This document shows, piece by piece, positions 1-9,650 of a stretch of DNA of 64,000 nucleotides. Made by a program: the position numbers and the translations under genes. Each line of letters opens with the position of its first letter. The first letter of the stretch is position 1. The stretch comes from Phycisphaerales bacterium. Lineage in GTDB: Bacteria; Planctomycetota; Phycisphaerae; Phycisphaerales; SM1A02. The stretch is taken from assembly GCA_029260575.1 (NCBI GenBank), contig JAJDDB010000006.1, positions 83,300-147,299 on the forward strand, read 5' to 3'. The notes under the pieces are model-generated. The model had not been told where the DNA came from. It did not search any database and worked only from the letters and a program-made list of their open reading frames with translations.

Positions 1-1479
1 GACGCGGGCGTAATCGCCGCTGCCGGACTGGCCGAGCAGGACCTGCAAGACTCTGCGGCATAAATACAACAGCGCGGATATGGCAGCCATGAAGATCAGT
101 GCATAGCTGAAGATGATCACGTTGGTGTGGATGTACAGCCAGACATCGTGCAGCACAGGCATCTTGTTGCTGATGTTGGCGTTGAGCGCCAACGGCATGT
201 AATGGGCGCACATGAGCGCAACCATTGACGCTGCGGCGCTGCCGAGCGCGAACAGCCCGGCCATGGGGCGCTTGCGCACAACTGCTTCCAAAAACAGCGC
301 GAACACTCCGCCGAACCACGCAGCTGTGGTGACAGCTTCGAACATGTTCGTGTTGGGCCAACGGGCTGCGACATACCAGCGGAGCATGATTGCGAACGTA
401 TGCATGCCGAACGCCAGCAGGAACATGAACATTCCCAGCCGCCGCGCGCCCCGCCAGCGAAAGACAACCGCCAGCAGCAGCGGGATCATCGTCAGGGCAT
501 AGAGCACCCAGATTCCGGTCAGGTTCGACCCGCCAAAATACCACGGCGCCCGGAAGTACCATGCTTCTGCAGCAAGGCGCTTGCGGCTGGGATACACCCC
601 GGGATTAATCGTCGGCACGAAAGCAGCGAGCTGCACCGCTGCGTCGTTGACGCCTTGTGCGTCTTCCTGCAACCAGGCAGTTGCGAACTGCTCCCACAGT
701 TGGTCGAGCGCGCGATGATGTGCTTCAGAGAATTCGCCCGCTGCGGTACCGATCGGCGCGGTCATGACTTCCAGCGGGTTGTACCATCGGCTGTGCGTAT
801 CGCCATGCGTCGGCGACACTATGCGCCAATTGCCCAGCAGGATCCGGCCCTCGCGGACAGCCAAGGCGTTGTCGATTTGCTCAGCCGGTTTGGCGGTGCG
901 AATCAGATCCTGGCTGAGCCGGGCCCGCAACGCGCGAATGGAATCGCGGTTCAGAAGCTGCGGAGAGATCAGCCCTGTGTCCATAAAGGCTTGAAGTTCC
1001 TGCTCGAACTGTTGCGTGTTCAGAGAGACGGAATCGCTGCGCAGCGCATCAATGATCTGCGCGCGGATTGGTTTTTTCTTCACGAATACGATTGGCGTGT
1101 CTTCGTATCTATGCGGACGAAAGATCAGGTCGAGATATGTGAAGATGCGCGACTGCTCGTCGATGAGCCGCGGGCCCGCAAGCATCTGCATCATCTGCGA
1201 CGCGTGGGATTCAAAGGACTTAATGCGCCCGTCGCTTTGCACTGCGAGTGTGCCAAGAATGTCGATGTCAACATCATCTGCGAATGTGTTAGACCAGGCG
1301 CGGAGTAATTGCTGTTCCGTTATCTCGGGAAGCGGCACTGCTCCGCCGATCGGTGGGTGGTTGCCCGGCATCGCAGTATCTTGTGCGAGCGGCTGCTGCG
1401 CGACGCTCGCGCCGTCACACCACGTCACCGCGACGATGAGAATGCAAGACAAGCGACAGAATGCTGTACGACAGTTCAC
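1..1479 (-). CDS. CcsA-like cytochrome c assembly protein, 3' end cut off
   Basis: Haem handling protein of System II cytochrome c maturation, paired with the ResB gene just upstream. The GTG start overlaps the ResB stop (GTGA), so the two are translationally coupled. The visible 493 residues begin with a signal-like segment, then about 290 residues of extracytoplasmic sequence containing a GRIKSFESHA stretch (similar to the GRxKPLDTxA region of CcsBA proteins). From about residue 322 the membrane part starts, with WPNTNMFEAV (the N-M-[YF]-E motif of CcsA) near 374 and MPVLHDVWLYIHTNV near 440. The WWD haem-binding motif would lie beyond the window. Family assignment is firm; the protein is longer at the N-terminus than standalone CcsA proteins of about 300 residues. 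Confidence 0.85.
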   Translation of the reverse strand, partial: MNCRTAFCRLSCILIVAVTWCDGASVAQQPLAQDTAMPGNHPPIGGAVPLPEITEQQLLRAWSNTFADDVDIDILGTLAVQSDGRIKSFESHASQMMQMLAGPRLIDEQSRIFTYLDLIFRPHRYEDTPIVFVKKKPIRAQIIDALRSDSVSLNTQQFEQELQAFMDTGLISPQLLNRDSIRALRARLSQDLIRTAKPAEQIDNALAVREGRILLGNWRIVSPTHGDTHSRWYNPLEVMTAPIGTAAGEFSEAHHRALDQLWEQFATAWLQEDAQGVNDAAVQLAAFVPTINPGVYPSRKRLAAEAWYFRAPWYFGGSNLTGIWVLYALTMIPLLLAVVFRWRGARRLGMFMFLLAFGMHTFAIMLRWYVAARWPNTNMFEAVTTAAWFGGVFALFLEAVVRKRPMAGLFALGSAAASMVALMCAHYMPLALNANISNKMPVLHDVWLYIHTNVIIFSYALIFMAAISALLYLCRRVLQVLLGQSGSGDYARV

Positions 1480-3992
1480 GATGCACGCTCCTTGTCGGCG
1501 GTCTGAACGGTTTCCAGCGTACGTGCGGGCAGAGCCTCGTCACCTGCTGGTTGACCATTCTGCGTTGCATGCGCTGCGCGCTGTGTAACGTGTTCGTGTA
1601 CTTTCATGATCTGTTTGCGCCGCAATGCCGGCTTAATGTAAAAGACAAAGATCATTCCAAGCACAGCAATGCAGCAACCTGCAAGCATGACATTGACGCC
1701 GTTGCGATTGCCGACGCCGAGCACGGTGAAGTTTCGCCCCATTGAATTGCCATCGGGCGCATCCCAACGCGACTGGAAGTACCAATACCCACCGGATTCA
1801 ATTGGCTCGTTCACGGACACTGCCAGCGGATCGGACCATGCGCGATGTCCTTGTGAATGATCTGCAAATCGCACCACGCTGGTCCAGTTGCGGATAGAAG
1901 CGTTGCCTGTGAATCCGCCGGTGTGCGTGGACAAAATGAAGTCATCCAGCACAACCGCAGCGGGCAACGGCTGGCGCTGCCGGGAGTACATCAACTCGAT
2001 AATGAGATCATCGTCCGGCTCGGGTGTCGCCTTGTCATCAAGCACAATCCGAGTTGGTTGGTATCGAAATCGGTAGGCAGTTGTCGGCTCGCTCTCAAAC
2101 GGAAACAGATGAAACGGAAGCCAGACGGAATCATTCCCGCCCGCCGTCGGCACAGTGACTCGGATCATTGAAAGTTGCGAGCCGACGTCTTTGTTGCGCT
2201 GCGACTGGGCAACTACCGCCGGCCTTGCATCGATGAACGTGCTTGATGCATAGCGTTTCACGGTAAGCGCCGCGCCGCCGAGATCAATCGACCCGCCAAT
2301 TTCGATCGGCTGGAACACCGGCCGCGCAGGGTTGACTGCATTAAGCACATGCAATTGACCCCGCTGCGGGCCGGCAATGACCGTCACCGCTGCGGGCCGC
2401 TCGCTCGGCTGATATGTCATTACGATCGACTCGTTCAGCGGGTGCGGCGCCTCGTGCTGCGTCAACTGCTGATCGGACGGAAAATCCATCGCAGTGTCTG
2501 TCGTCGTTCCGACCATTCGAAGAAATGATTCTCCGGCCGGCGTGCGCACCTGCACCATTGCCACCGACACCATTCGATTCGGATCTATGACGAGGTCGTC
2601 TTGCAGTTGGTCCACGCGATAGCTATACCCTGTGTCTCCGATGTCAATGAACTGCGCATCAGGTTGTCGCTGAAAAGTCGTCTGAATGTCGGCCTGTTCG
2701 CTATAGCCGGTGGCGGGGATTTCTATAGACAGACGCGGGCCGGGCGCGCTGCGCAGCGCCTGCAGCGCTTCGTCAGAATCCGCCCACACGAAGAGCAGTT
2801 CGCCGTTTTCTGCAGCTTGTTTTGCGGGATCGCGCGCCACCAACTCATACAGCGCCTTGCGACCATCGGGCGCAGCAAGTTCCAGCGTCACAACCGGATC
2901 AAGTGATTCCCCGCCGGGCATGCGGCGCTCGTCCATGATTGCGTAGCGCAGGTAATCCGTAACGGTCAACGAGGCATCTGCAAGCGGATCGTTTTCCGCC
3001 TGGGCGGGCACATCAACATTGAGGCTATCAATCGGCGGGGGTAACTCGCTGTGCGGCAGCCAGACCGAGTCATAATCGCTGATGTACTCGTGATACCGCG
3101 GCAGCTTGTCAATCGGGCGCTCGATCCAGTCGGATTTCGGAGTGCCGCTCGAATTCAACGCACGTAGATAAACCGCTGCACTGTCGATGAGGTATAGATG
3201 TTCTTCCGGTTGGTAGTCCAGGGATGCCGTCAGCGTCTTGTCCAGCAGCGGATCGCCTTCGGGATTGATTTTCTTGGCCCGCTGCATCGGCTGCGAATGG
3301 TTGTTTGTGCGAACGATGTCTTCTGTGTACTGCGGATAGTCCGCAATCAACTGCCGCATGAAGAACTGCTCGCCGGCTGCATCGCGGCGCTGAATATTCA
3401 ACATGACGGAATAGGTACGCTTGCCCTTGTCATCACCAGAAAGCAGTTCCCATTGTGGGTCAATGTTGGCTACCGCCACGGTGTATTGCAGTTCATCATT
3501 TGCGATCGATATTGCTTTGCCGGGTTGTGCTGCAAAGGACACCGGCTGAGCGCCGGGCAGCGACAACGTCACAAGCCGCCGACCAACAAGCGATTCGCCT
3601 TCAATTTTCGTTCCGAAATACCAGACGCTGCCGAGGCAGAGAATGATGATGCCGGAGTGAATCATCCACACACCGTAGTTGAGCAACTTGAACGGAATGC
3701 GCCGAAGTGTTGCAACAATGATGTTGATGCAGATCAGCGCGATGAGCAGGTCGAACGGCCAGTAATGGAACCATTCAAATTCGGTCATCTCGAAGATGCG
3801 TATTTGGCGGATCGGTGGAAGAGCGCTGCCGAGCGAACTGTACACGAACAGCAGCGACAGCAGCGTCACGCCGAGCCAGATGCTGCTGAACAGATCGAAC
3901 AGAAGACCAAGCGGGCTGCGCGATCGCCCAGTTGACGCGGGGCGGGCGTGGCCGGCAATCTCTGCTGTTATGGTTTTCTCAACCGGGTTCAT
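1476..3992 (-). CDS. ResB-like cytochrome c biogenesis protein
   Basis: Membrane partner of CcsA in System II cytochrome c maturation; it is thought to deliver reduced apocytochrome and help export haem. The 838-residue product has two to three N-terminal membrane segments (about 30-55 and 72-125, including WPFDLLIALICINII and WMIHSGIIILCLGS), a very large extracytoplasmic region, and a last membrane segment near 770-790 (VMLAGCCIAVLGMIFVFYI) followed by a basic cytoplasmic tail. This topology is that of ResB/Ccs1, although the soluble part is larger than usual. Its stop overlaps the GTG start of the CcsA-like gene, forming a two-gene operon. No clear ribosome binding site precedes the ATG. 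Confidence 0.85.
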   Translation of the reverse strand: MNPVEKTITAEIAGHARPASTGRSRSPLGLLFDLFSSIWLGVTLLSLLFVYSSLGSALPPIRQIRIFEMTEFEWFHYWPFDLLIALICINIIVATLRRIPFKLLNYGVWMIHSGIIILCLGSVWYFGTKIEGESLVGRRLVTLSLPGAQPVSFAAQPGKAISIANDELQYTVAVANIDPQWELLSGDDKGKRTYSVMLNIQRRDAAGEQFFMRQLIADYPQYTEDIVRTNNHSQPMQRAKKINPEGDPLLDKTLTASLDYQPEEHLYLIDSAAVYLRALNSSGTPKSDWIERPIDKLPRYHEYISDYDSVWLPHSELPPPIDSLNVDVPAQAENDPLADASLTVTDYLRYAIMDERRMPGGESLDPVVTLELAAPDGRKALYELVARDPAKQAAENGELLFVWADSDEALQALRSAPGPRLSIEIPATGYSEQADIQTTFQRQPDAQFIDIGDTGYSYRVDQLQDDLVIDPNRMVSVAMVQVRTPAGESFLRMVGTTTDTAMDFPSDQQLTQHEAPHPLNESIVMTYQPSERPAAVTVIAGPQRGQLHVLNAVNPARPVFQPIEIGGSIDLGGAALTVKRYASSTFIDARPAVVAQSQRNKDVGSQLSMIRVTVPTAGGNDSVWLPFHLFPFESEPTTAYRFRYQPTRIVLDDKATPEPDDDLIIELMYSRQRQPLPAAVVLDDFILSTHTGGFTGNASIRNWTSVVRFADHSQGHRAWSDPLAVSVNEPIESGGYWYFQSRWDAPDGNSMGRNFTVLGVGNRNGVNVMLAGCCIAVLGMIFVFYIKPALRRKQIMKVHEHVTQRAAHATQNGQPAGDEALPARTLETVQTADKERAS

Positions 3993-4133
3993 TGCGGAGT
4001 GAATTCGTGGCGGTACATCCCCATAGCGACGATGCCAATCCTATGCCCGATTCGCGAACACGCATCGAGTTTGTGAAAAATTTCCCAATCTGTCGTGCCG
4101 CTCTGCGCGGCGTAATGACCGCGGTGCATTGTG

Positions 4134-5516
4134 CTATCTGCTGCGGAATCGGCCGTTGAGCAGCACTTTGCCCCGGCTGGTCTGCCGCACGATCGAAAAT
4201 GCGACGACATCGCCCAAATCCACTGATTCCAGCAGCGTGCCGACGTCCTCGAGGCTTCTGATGTAGTGCCTGCCGATGGAGACCAGCACATCGCCGGGCT
4301 CCACGCCGATTTGATATGCAGGACTGCCGGTTTCCAGTTGTACGACGACCAGGCCGGTGTCGAGTTTCAGGAGCAATCGCTGTGCGAGCTGCTCGGGCAC
4401 CGGCTGCAGATCCATGCCGAGCTTTCTGCGAGCCAGGTCCATGCCGCTGGGGGCTGGTCGTTTGCCAATGGTCAGTGTTGTCTCGAACTCGCGCTCATCG
4501 CGCATGAACGCAAGGTGAATCTTTGATCCCGGCTTTCGGCCGATCAGACTGACGTTGTAATCGACGCTGCCGGCGATCGGCTTATCGTCAATCTGTGTGA
4601 TGATGTCTCCGCTTTGGATTCCCGCAACGTCTGCGGGTGATCCGCTGCGCACGTGGGCTACGCGCGGTGCGTCGAGGTTCTCAATCTGCATGCCGATTTC
4701 GATTCGATACCTGCGTTCCAGATCGAGTAGTTCCGGCAGCAGTTGCCGAAGTTGATCAACAGGAATGGCGAAGCCGATGTTCTGAGCATCAGTGCGCACC
4801 GCGGTGTTGATGCCGATCAACTCGCCGAGCACGTTCAACAGCGGCCCACCTGAATTACCCGGGTTCACCGACGCATCGGTCTGGACAAGGCCCGTAAAGA
4901 CTTTTTCAGGTCCGAACTCGAGATCGCGATCAACTGCGCTGACGACGCCGGATGTGATCGAGTGCTGATATCCGAGTGGGTTGCCGATTGCGATGGCCGT
5001 TTCGCCGATCATCAGATCACTGCTGCGGCCCAGCGGTAAGGCGTTCAGTGAATGCTGTGCGTTGATTTTCAGAATTGCCAGATCGCGTTCCACATCGATT
5101 GCAATCAGATCCGCCTCGTGTTCGCTTCCATCTGCGAAGGTGACCAGCCGTTGCATAGTTCGTGCGACGACATGGGCATTGGTGACGATGTAACCGTCCT
5201 CGTGCAGCACGAATCCGCTGCCGATGCTGGTTCTGCGGTATTCGCGCGTGCGCGGGCTGCGGGGCATATCAAATGGATCTTCGAACAGTTCATCGAAAAA
5301 CCAGTCGTTTCCGCCTCGATGACGTACCGTGACAACTTCGGTCGAAGAAATGTTCACGACAGAATCTCGCGCATGCTCGAAGACCTCGACGATCGGGGTG
5401 CGGCGCAGGGCCATCCGCTGCGCATCGGTCAGTTCGACCGTGTCAGCGCCCACAGACGCCGCAGGAGTGAAAATCAAGAGTGCAGCAAGAAACATGGAAC
5501 GAGGTTGAATCAACAT
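4134..5516 (-). CDS. HtrA/DegP-like periplasmic serine protease with two PDZ domains
   Basis: Envelope quality-control protease of family S1C. The start is fixed by an AGGAGG box 6 bases before ATG at 5516; upstream in-frame codons are ignored. The 460-residue product has a signal peptide (MFLAALLIFTPAASVGA), a trypsin-like domain with His115 (VTNAHVV), Asp145 (ERDLAILK) and Ser222 (NPGNSGGPL), and two PDZ domains at about 290-365 and 380-455. A D/E/F-rich loop at 70-85 (WFFDELFEDPF) matches the LA-loop region of DegP-type proteins. It lies about 100 bp downstream of an MscS channel gene on the same strand, which fits an envelope-stress pairing. Confidence 0.93.
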   Translation of the reverse strand: MLIQPRSMFLAALLIFTPAASVGADTVELTDAQRMALRRTPIVEVFEHARDSVVNISSTEVVTVRHRGGNDWFFDELFEDPFDMPRSPRTREYRRTSIGSGFVLHEDGYIVTNAHVVARTMQRLVTFADGSEHEADLIAIDVERDLAILKINAQHSLNALPLGRSSDLMIGETAIAIGNPLGYQHSITSGVVSAVDRDLEFGPEKVFTGLVQTDASVNPGNSGGPLLNVLGELIGINTAVRTDAQNIGFAIPVDQLRQLLPELLDLERRYRIEIGMQIENLDAPRVAHVRSGSPADVAGIQSGDIITQIDDKPIAGSVDYNVSLIGRKPGSKIHLAFMRDEREFETTLTIGKRPAPSGMDLARRKLGMDLQPVPEQLAQRLLLKLDTGLVVVQLETGSPAYQIGVEPGDVLVSIGRHYIRSLEDVGTLLESVDLGDVVAFSIVRQTSRGKVLLNGRFRSR

Positions 5517-5619
5517 GATGTCCTCCTGTACAAACTCGAATTCGGTTTCATCGCATTGCGCCGACGCAGCAATGCAACGCAACATCGTTTCAATCTTACG
5601 GCTCAAAGCTGTGTGAGGT

Positions 5620-6513
5620 TCAACCGGCTGCGCTTGCAGTTCCCTTGGGGAAATACACATCCATCTGCGGGTACGGGATGCCGATGTCCGCTGCATCGAG
5701 GCGATACTTGATTTCGCGCGTCAGCGCATCCTTCGTCGGCCAGAACTGGCTCGAAGGCACCCATACGCGTACGGACCAGTTGATCGAGCTTGCGCCCATT
5801 TCCTGCAGCAGCACAGCCGGAGCAGGGTCGTCGAGTTTATGCTCCATCGCATTACCTGCAGCCAACAGGATTTCGCGAGCCTGATCTAGATCAGCGTCGT
5901 AGGACGTGCCGACGGAAACATCCACGCGCCGCGTGGGATTGAAAGAGTAATTCTCAATGACATTTCCGAAGACGGAACTATTGGGAATGATGATGCGTTT
6001 GTTGTCGGGCGTGTTGAGCAGCGTGCTGAACAGGCCGATCTCGAAGACCGTTCCACTTTGGCCGGCTGCGGTGATGTAGTCGCCGACCTTGAACGGCCGA
6101 AAGATCAACAACATCGCGCCGGAGGAAAAACTCGACAGCGTTCCCTGAAACGCCAGGCCGATTGCAAAGCCGGCTGCTGCGATGACCGCAGCGAACGATG
6201 TCACGTTGACACCGAACATGCCGATACACGCAAGCAGCACGAGAACCAGAATGCCCCAGCGCACGAGCTTGCTGAGGAACCGGCAGAGTGTTTCATCGAC
6301 TCTGGCTTTGCGCAGCCCGCGGCCGGCGATCCGGCCGATGATCCCTGCAACGATCCAGCCGACAATGAGTAGAACAATCGCACCCAGTGCGGGCAGGCCG
6401 TACTGCTCGATGAGCCGTTGCCAGTCAATCCTGTTGAACCAGTCGGCTGGGTTTGTTGCGGTTTCTTCGGACGGCGTGGCTGCGCCCGCAGCCGTGGCGA
6501 TAAAGCTGAACAT
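5620..6513 (-). CDS. Small-conductance mechanosensitive channel (MscS family)
   Basis: Inner-membrane channel that releases solutes upon hypo-osmotic shock. The product is 297 residues, close to E. coli MscS. Three membrane segments are visible (about 42-66, 86-107 and 112-140). The pore helix has the Gly/Ala-rich pattern AAAGFAIGLAFQGTLSSFSSG, and it is followed by the beta domain FRPFKVGDYI and IIPNSSVFGNVIENYS. A GGAGG box 7 bases before the ATG supports the start. It is transcribed away from the methyltransferase gene on the other strand and towards the HtrA-like protease. Confidence 0.95.
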   Translation of the reverse strand: MFSFIATAAGAATPSEETATNPADWFNRIDWQRLIEQYGLPALGAIVLLIVGWIVAGIIGRIAGRGLRKARVDETLCRFLSKLVRWGILVLVLLACIGMFGVNVTSFAAVIAAAGFAIGLAFQGTLSSFSSGAMLLIFRPFKVGDYITAAGQSGTVFEIGLFSTLLNTPDNKRIIIPNSSVFGNVIENYSFNPTRRVDVSVGTSYDADLDQAREILLAAGNAMEHKLDDPAPAVLLQEMGASSINWSVRVWVPSSQFWPTKDALTREIKYRLDAADIGIPYPQMDVYFPKGTASAAG

Positions 6514-6732
6514 CGGCGATCCTCCAGAAAATTCGGGAGTGTCAGGATATCAGGTCCCGCCGATGTATCTTGTTGTCGACGCTCGACTGCGGGGTACGGA
6601 ACCATCCGGGCATACGAAAAATGCGGGTTGCGGTTCTGCAGTTGCCGGTCAAGAATGCATGGTGCGGCAGGTTTTTGCATCTGCATCACATACAGACCAC
6701 CGCAGCGACAACTGCGCTGCATCGAGAACTCC

Positions 6733-7590
6733 ATGCGCGAATCAAAAGCTCAGAAATCCCTGCGTCGTGTCGCCGAAACTGAAGAAGCGAAGGTCGTTGC
6801 GTACGACGAGAAGACTTTTTTTGATAGTCATTACGCAGCGACCGTTCGCGGAACACCCACGGATCGCATGACAATCGGCGCGGTCAGCGATATCGAATCG
6901 CGATTTCATTACAACAGTACAGAAAATTCCATCATTCGCGCGCTTTCGCATCTTGAGCCGCCGCCAACGGGTCCAACCGCAACCGCATGGAAGATGATGC
7001 GCCAACGACTCGGACTGCGCATGCTTGATGTCGGCTCGGGCACCGGGCACTGGATCGATTTCATGATGGATGTATACGACATCGCTGAGGCTGTTGCGGT
7101 GGAAATCACCGAGGCAATGGCGACGTTTCTCGAATCCAAGTACGACAAAGGCAATGTGCTCGTTCTGCGCGATGATATCGTCGATTCATCGTTCACCGCG
7201 CAGCACTGCGGTGGACCCGTGCAGTACATCACCGCGATCGGCGTAATGTTTCATATCGTTGATGACACGCGATGGGTAAAGGCTTTGCAGAATCTTGCGG
7301 ACGTTCTTGCAGATGATGGCGTGCTCATTGTCGGCGGCGACTTCGGCACGGAAACCCGCAATGTGCAGTTTCATAGTGTTGATGAATTCCAATCGTGGTC
7401 AGAACATGACAGGGCCGCATTGGAAAGCGGGTCGAATCGCGTCAATAAACGCATTCGCTCACTTGCGCACTGGACGCAGGCAGCCAGGAAAGTTGGGCTT
7501 GAAGTTGTAGATGTGGTGCGTAGTGATTTCGACCCCACTCTCACCACGCCTGAGAACGACATTCTGCTTCTTCGCCGCGCAGGAACTTGA
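6733..7590 (+). CDS. Class I SAM-dependent methyltransferase, substrate unknown
   Basis: The 285-residue product has the SAM-binding motif LDVGSGTGHW at about 98-107, an acidic residue after the second strand (AVEIT), a DD(I) segment near 145 and a helix region typical of Rossmann methyltransferases. The C-terminal half (WSEHDRAAL, RKVGLEVVDV) fits small-molecule enzymes of the type-11/type-12 families. The start at 6733 was chosen because the longer reading frame upstream would run into the divergent MscS promoter region and has no coding character. It lies 55 bp before ada, so both may be one transcript. The substrate cannot be read from sequence. Confidence 0.85.
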   Translation: MRESKAQKSLRRVAETEEAKVVAYDEKTFFDSHYAATVRGTPTDRMTIGAVSDIESRFHYNSTENSIIRALSHLEPPPTGPTATAWKMMRQRLGLRMLDVGSGTGHWIDFMMDVYDIAEAVAVEITEAMATFLESKYDKGNVLVLRDDIVDSSFTAQHCGGPVQYITAIGVMFHIVDDTRWVKALQNLADVLADDGVLIVGGDFGTETRNVQFHSVDEFQSWSEHDRAALESGSNRVNKRIRSLAHWTQAARKVGLEVVDVVRSDFDPTLTTPENDILLLRRAGT

Positions 7591-7645
7591 ATTCCGCGCT
7601 CAGAAATCGGTGGTCGCCGATGCTGAGGGGCGGTACGGTTTGGGC

Positions 7646-8704
7646 ATGATGATGCTGCCACCAGTTGATGAAATGTACGAAGCCCTGCTCGCCCGCGATC
7701 GGACGTATGACGGGCTGTTCGTCGTTGCTGTGAAGACGACTTCAATTTTCTGCCGGCCGACGTGTCCGGCCCGCAAGCCCAAGCAGGCTAATGTGGAGTT
7801 CTTTTCGACTGCACGTGACGCGCTGCATGCCGGCTACCGGGCGTGCAAACGGTGTCAGCCGATGGACGATGCAGGCGCGCCGCCGAGGTGGGTACAGTCG
7901 TTGTTTGATGCGATTGAGCAGGACCCGCAATCGCGCCGAACCGATGCGGATCTTCGCACGATGGACATAGACCCAGCCCGGGCCCGGCGATTCTTCAAGC
8001 AACGATACGGCATGACGTTCCAGGCATACCAACGAGCGCGACGCATGGGGCAGGCGCTGTCGGAGCTGCGCACCGGCGCACCGGTCACGCAAACGAGTTT
8101 GCGCAACGGTTATGAATCTGAGAGCGGCTTCCGCGAAGCATTCACGAGGTTGTTTGGTGACACTCCGATGCAAAGTAGTGCTCTGCACTGCATGCAGGCA
8201 CGCTGGATTGACACACCGCTTGGCGCGATGCTCGCCATCGCAAACAGCAACGGCGTGTGTCTGTTGGAATTCGTCGATCGCCGAATGATCGAACGGCAGA
8301 TTGCCATTCTTCGCCGGCGATTCAAATGCACAATCGTGCCCGGTCCCAATGCGCATCTGGAATCCATAAAAGCGGAGATGGATTCGTATTTCGCAGGTTC
8401 CTTGCAGCTCTTTCAGACACCGTTAGTGCTCGATGGCACACCGTTTCAGCAGAACGTCTGGGAGCGCCTGTTGCAGATTCCACACGGCGAGACGCTGTCG
8501 TATTCGCAGCTCGCGGACGATATCGGCCGGGCAGGTGCGCAGCGGGCGGTCGGTCGGGCGAATGGTGACAACCGCCTTGGCATTGTTGTGCCATGCCATC
8601 GAGTGGTGCGCAGCGATGGTACATTGTGCGGCTATGGTGGCGGTATGTGGCGCAAGAAGTGGTTGCTAGAGCATGAAACCAGTCATGCTGCAGCAGTTTC
8701 CTGA
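7646..8704 (+). CDS. ada: Bifunctional Ada: methylphosphotriester / O6-methylguanine-DNA methyltransferase and regulator
   Basis: Suicide repair protein and transcription activator of the adaptive response to alkylation. The 352-residue product has the N-terminal zinc site with Cys36, Cys40 (FCRPTCPAR), Cys67 and Cys70 (ACKRCQP), matching Ada Cys38/42/69/72. It then has an AraC-like helix-turn-helix (FFKQRYGMTFQAYQRARRM, then LRNGYESESGFREAF) and the C-terminal methyltransferase with the acceptor Cys in PCHRV (about 317). The domain order and length match E. coli Ada. Three consecutive ATG codons start at 7646; which is used is uncertain. Its 3' end overlaps the convergent membrane-protein gene by 22 bp. 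Confidence 0.95.
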   Translation: MMMLPPVDEMYEALLARDRTYDGLFVVAVKTTSIFCRPTCPARKPKQANVEFFSTARDALHAGYRACKRCQPMDDAGAPPRWVQSLFDAIEQDPQSRRTDADLRTMDIDPARARRFFKQRYGMTFQAYQRARRMGQALSELRTGAPVTQTSLRNGYESESGFREAFTRLFGDTPMQSSALHCMQARWIDTPLGAMLAIANSNGVCLLEFVDRRMIERQIAILRRRFKCTIVPGPNAHLESIKAEMDSYFAGSLQLFQTPLVLDGTPFQQNVWERLLQIPHGETLSYSQLADDIGRAGAQRAVGRANGDNRLGIVVPCHRVVRSDGTLCGYGGGMWRKKWLLEHETSHAAAVS

Positions 8705-9549
8705 CGGGATTCAGAACCCGAAGCGCCGATACGAAACGCGCTTGCGATTGCCAGGAATGCCCACAGTCCATCGAACAAGCTGAAGCTTTGCAGGAATCCG
8801 CTCATCGTGATGTCAGCTGTGTACAGCGGCTCATACAGCTCGCGCGCAGCATTCTCAGTGTCGATGATGTATTGGCGGAAGTCTTCCTGCTGGGCAGACG
8901 TCATCGTCGACCAGCGAGACTGCGCTTCGAACCAGATGTCGGCCGGGTAGTCTTCTTCATGCCATGCTTCGTCGTACGTCATGCCGACCGGCCATTGGAC
9001 CGACTGCCCTGCCTCTTCGCGTTCGGCGACAATCTCGTCAGCCAAGTACATGAGATGCAGGTCAGCGTTTGTGAGTGCGGGTACTTCGCGAATCTGTTGT
9101 TTCTCAGCTTCAGGCATCTGATGCCATTGCAGTCGCGCCTGCTGCCAGGCGCGCGACGGGTAGAATTCTTCAATGCTCTCGGCTGTGTCCTCATCAACAT
9201 ACGGCCGGGGAATCCGCTGACCAGTTTCTTTTTCCTGTCGATATATCAGTTCGTCTGCAACGGCAGCGATGTACAGGTCATCGCTGTTCATTACATCCTG
9301 CACATCAACATAGACTGCGCCGAACTTGCCGCCGACGACACCTGCAACAGCGAGTACGACCGCAAGCAACCCCAGAGCCACGCCGCCCGTCTGCCCGCTG
9401 CCGAGGTAGACCGCAATACCGACTACAGCGCCAACACCCCAGGCGATGATTCCTACTTCGTAGCCGGTGAAATGGCTGACAAGAATCCACACACCCGCGC
9501 CGACAAGAGCTGCGACGCCACCAGCAATCAATGCAATCAGAATTCTCAT
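8683..9549 (-). CDS. Uncharacterised membrane protein with acidic helical domain
   Basis: Not recognised. The 288-residue product has an N-terminal membrane block of about three Gly/Ala/Val-rich segments (residues 1-80), then a soluble Glu/Asp/Trp-rich helical region of about 170 residues. Two similar halves are visible there: DLYIAAVADELIYRQEKETG...YPSRAWQQARLQW and DLHLMYLADEIVAEREEAG...YPADIWFEAQSRW. This indicates an internal duplication of about 80 residues. A last hydrophobic segment (LFDGLWAFLAIASAFRIG) precedes the C-terminus. The start at 9549 is supported by a GGAGAGG box. The 3' end overlaps ada tail to tail by 22 bp. Confidence 0.75.
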   Translation of the reverse strand: MRILIALIAGGVAALVGAGVWILVSHFTGYEVGIIAWGVGAVVGIAVYLGSGQTGGVALGLLAVVLAVAGVVGGKFGAVYVDVQDVMNSDDLYIAAVADELIYRQEKETGQRIPRPYVDEDTAESIEEFYPSRAWQQARLQWHQMPEAEKQQIREVPALTNADLHLMYLADEIVAEREEAGQSVQWPVGMTYDEAWHEEDYPADIWFEAQSRWSTMTSAQQEDFRQYIIDTENAARELYEPLYTADITMSGFLQSFSLFDGLWAFLAIASAFRIGASGSESRQETAAA

Positions 9550-9650
9550 GATGTACCTCTCCCGGGGTTCCGCCTCGCTGCGTATGGCGCAGCATAACCG
9601 AGAAAAAGTACATTGCGATTCAAGAAACAATGAACGGAATCAGCTGCGGC

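Noticed and set aside
400-1308. Long plus-strand open frame opposite the first gene
   Set aside because: It is antisense to the CcsA-like gene, whose minus-strand frame shows clear family motifs and runs off the window edge. The plus-strand translation is rich in Arg, His and Cys without domain pattern.
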